64,000 nt of DNA, from contig JAEMGR010000003.1 in assembly GCA_016458225.1 (NCBI GenBank), positions 806,001 through 870,000 of the forward strand. Direction: 5' to 3'. Of the stretch, positions 63,260-64,000 are shown piece after piece. Source of the DNA: Myxococcaceae bacterium JPH2. Its GTDB lineage: Bacteria; Myxococcota; Myxococcia; Myxococcales; Myxococcaceae. A model generated the notes under the pieces. It had not been told where the DNA came from and searched no databases. It worked only from the letters and a program-made list of their open reading frames with translations. A program made the position numbers and the translations under genes. Each line of letters starts with the position of its first letter. Within the stretch, counting starts at the first letter, position 1.

Positions 63260-64000
63260 GCGTTTCGGCTCACCTCCGGAGAACAGTCCGGAGGTGGGCG
63301 CCAGGTGTGAAGCACCTCCGCGCCCGCGCCGAGCACGCTCGGGTCCGGAGGCAGCACGGCAGGGCACCCTTCATGGAAGGTCGAGTCCGCCGCCAGCAGC
63401 AGGTTTCGCGCGTGAACCTCTCCCACCGCGGAGGGCAGCGAGTACACCAGCGTTCCGGAGTAGGGACTCGCCACGCCGGGGACGAACCAGCGCCACGCCA
63501 CCCGCGTCTGGTCCGTGGCGCCGCCCACGACCCCGCTCATCCTCCCCGTGCGCTCCCAGCCCCCGTCCTTCCACCACGTCACGGCGAAGTCCGCGGGGAT
63601 GGGCACGCGCCACACGTCCGCGTGCACGTCCGCGCGCACCTCGTGGGACAGCACGAGCATCCAGGTCAGCTCGCGCAGCCGCTCCACCTCCGTCCGCCCC
63701 GCCACCACCGTCGCTTGCCCCGAAGGTTCCTTCGCGGCTCGCACGAGGTACGTGGCGCCGGTGCCCAGGTGGAGCACCTCCATCCGCCCCCGGCCTGATT
63801 CGTCGGCGCGTCCCTGGAGGACCAGCCAGCCCCCGGTGGGCGTGCGCAGGTTCCCCAGGGGCAGCACGTCGCGTTGCGGCCTCAAGTCCCCGAAGTCCGT
63901 CAGGCAGTAGCGCCAGGCCATGTAGCGCAGCGCGGCTGGCTTCGCGCGCGCCAGGCCCTCGCAGTCCGCCACGCTCCGCGGGACTCCAGGCTCCGGCGAC
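63253..64000 (-). CDS. Hypothetical protein, C-terminal part (cut by right edge)
   Basis: The frame is open from the right edge to a stop at 63253, 249 codons visible. The visible product is beta-rich (TPTGGWLVLQGRADESGRGR, WRVPIPADFAVTWWKDGGWE, SGTLVYSLPSAVGEVHARNL) and ends with several Cys (ADCEGL, RYCLTDF, EGCPAVL, PPPDCSPE). A GTG at 63972 could be a start, but the frame continues in phase beyond it (PEPGVPRSVADCEGL), so the true start is probably outside. No family recognised. The tail resembles a secreted protein with disulfides, which is inference. Confidence 0.55.
   Translation of the reverse strand, partial: SPEPGVPRSVADCEGLARAKPAALRYMAWRYCLTDFGDLRPQRDVLPLGNLRTPTGGWLVLQGRADESGRGRMEVLHLGTGATYLVRAAKEPSGQATVVAGRTEVERLRELTWMLVLSHEVRADVHADVWRVPIPADFAVTWWKDGGWERTGRMSGVVGGATDQTRVAWRWFVPGVASPYSGTLVYSLPSAVGEVHARNLLLAADSTFHEGCPAVLPPDPSVLGAGAEVLHTWRPPPDCSPEVSRNAQ

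Overview
The window is very GC-rich DNA with tightly packed genes on both strands. Its gene content points to a myxobacterium of the Myxococcus/Corallococcus type: two PilZ proteins (one with the Myxococcales-type C-terminal PilZ domain), a Ser/Thr kinase with a PEGA tail, many lipoproteins and secreted proteases, YafY- and LysR-linked dehydrogenases, and an AHH-nuclease lipoprotein next to an Imm11 immunity gene. The assignment is by protein resemblance only. No rRNA, tRNA, CRISPR array, insertion sequence or prophage was recognised. About 50 genes are called, and two of them run off the window ends.

Layout. 1-10.5 kb: a secreted protein (cut by the edge), an alpha/beta hydrolase, two adjacent hotdog thioesterases, a TPR protein, a small Cys-rich secreted protein, a four-unit 33-bp tandem repeat just ahead of the RNA ligase rtcB, a PilZ protein, a cupin, a large PAS/GAF histidine kinase and a small anchored protein. 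10.6-19.2 kb: polyphosphate kinase, a probably frameshifted gene, a type-B carboxylesterase, a WYL regulator divergent from a short-chain dehydrogenase with an inverted repeat between them, and a YtcJ-like amidohydrolase. 19.3-26.8 kb: a thermolysin-type lipoprotein protease, an App1-like phosphatase, a three-gene cluster (secreted protein, LytS-type kinase, LytTR regulator) with overlapping starts, and a large lipoprotein. 26.9-36.9 kb: an atypical SDR divergent from a LysR gene, a GH15 glycosidase coupled to a sugar dehydrogenase, a membrane protein, a methyltransferase, and an ATPase/permease/binding-protein ABC importer of the nitrate/sulfonate/taurine class. 37-47.4 kb: an NYN-LOTUS protein, a large PilZ protein, a 600-bp gap with mutually exclusive hairpins ahead of a YkgJ-type gene, an RNase R-like exonuclease, a predicted outer-membrane protein, an RsbW-like kinase, a second SDR/LysR divergent pair and a zinc-ribbon membrane protein.

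47.4-64 kb: a toxin/immunity pair in visibly lower-GC DNA; a papain-like protease with four Calx-beta repeats; a TetR-OMF-MFP-RND efflux operon with the same 14-bp palindrome upstream of tetR and over the start of the OMF gene; a PEGA-tailed Ser/Thr kinase; a DUF2807-type lipoprotein; and a gene cut by the right edge.

How the genes fit together. Four regulator/target sets each carry an inverted repeat in the right place (WYL/SDR, two LysR/SDR pairs, TetR/efflux), so local regulation can be read from sequence. Translational coupling (ATGA, TTGA or GTGA overlaps) ties kinase to response regulator, GH15 to dehydrogenase, and ABC ATPase to permease. The features most worth following are the toxin/immunity module, the hairpin repeat array before rtcB, and the attenuator-like leader before the YkgJ gene.
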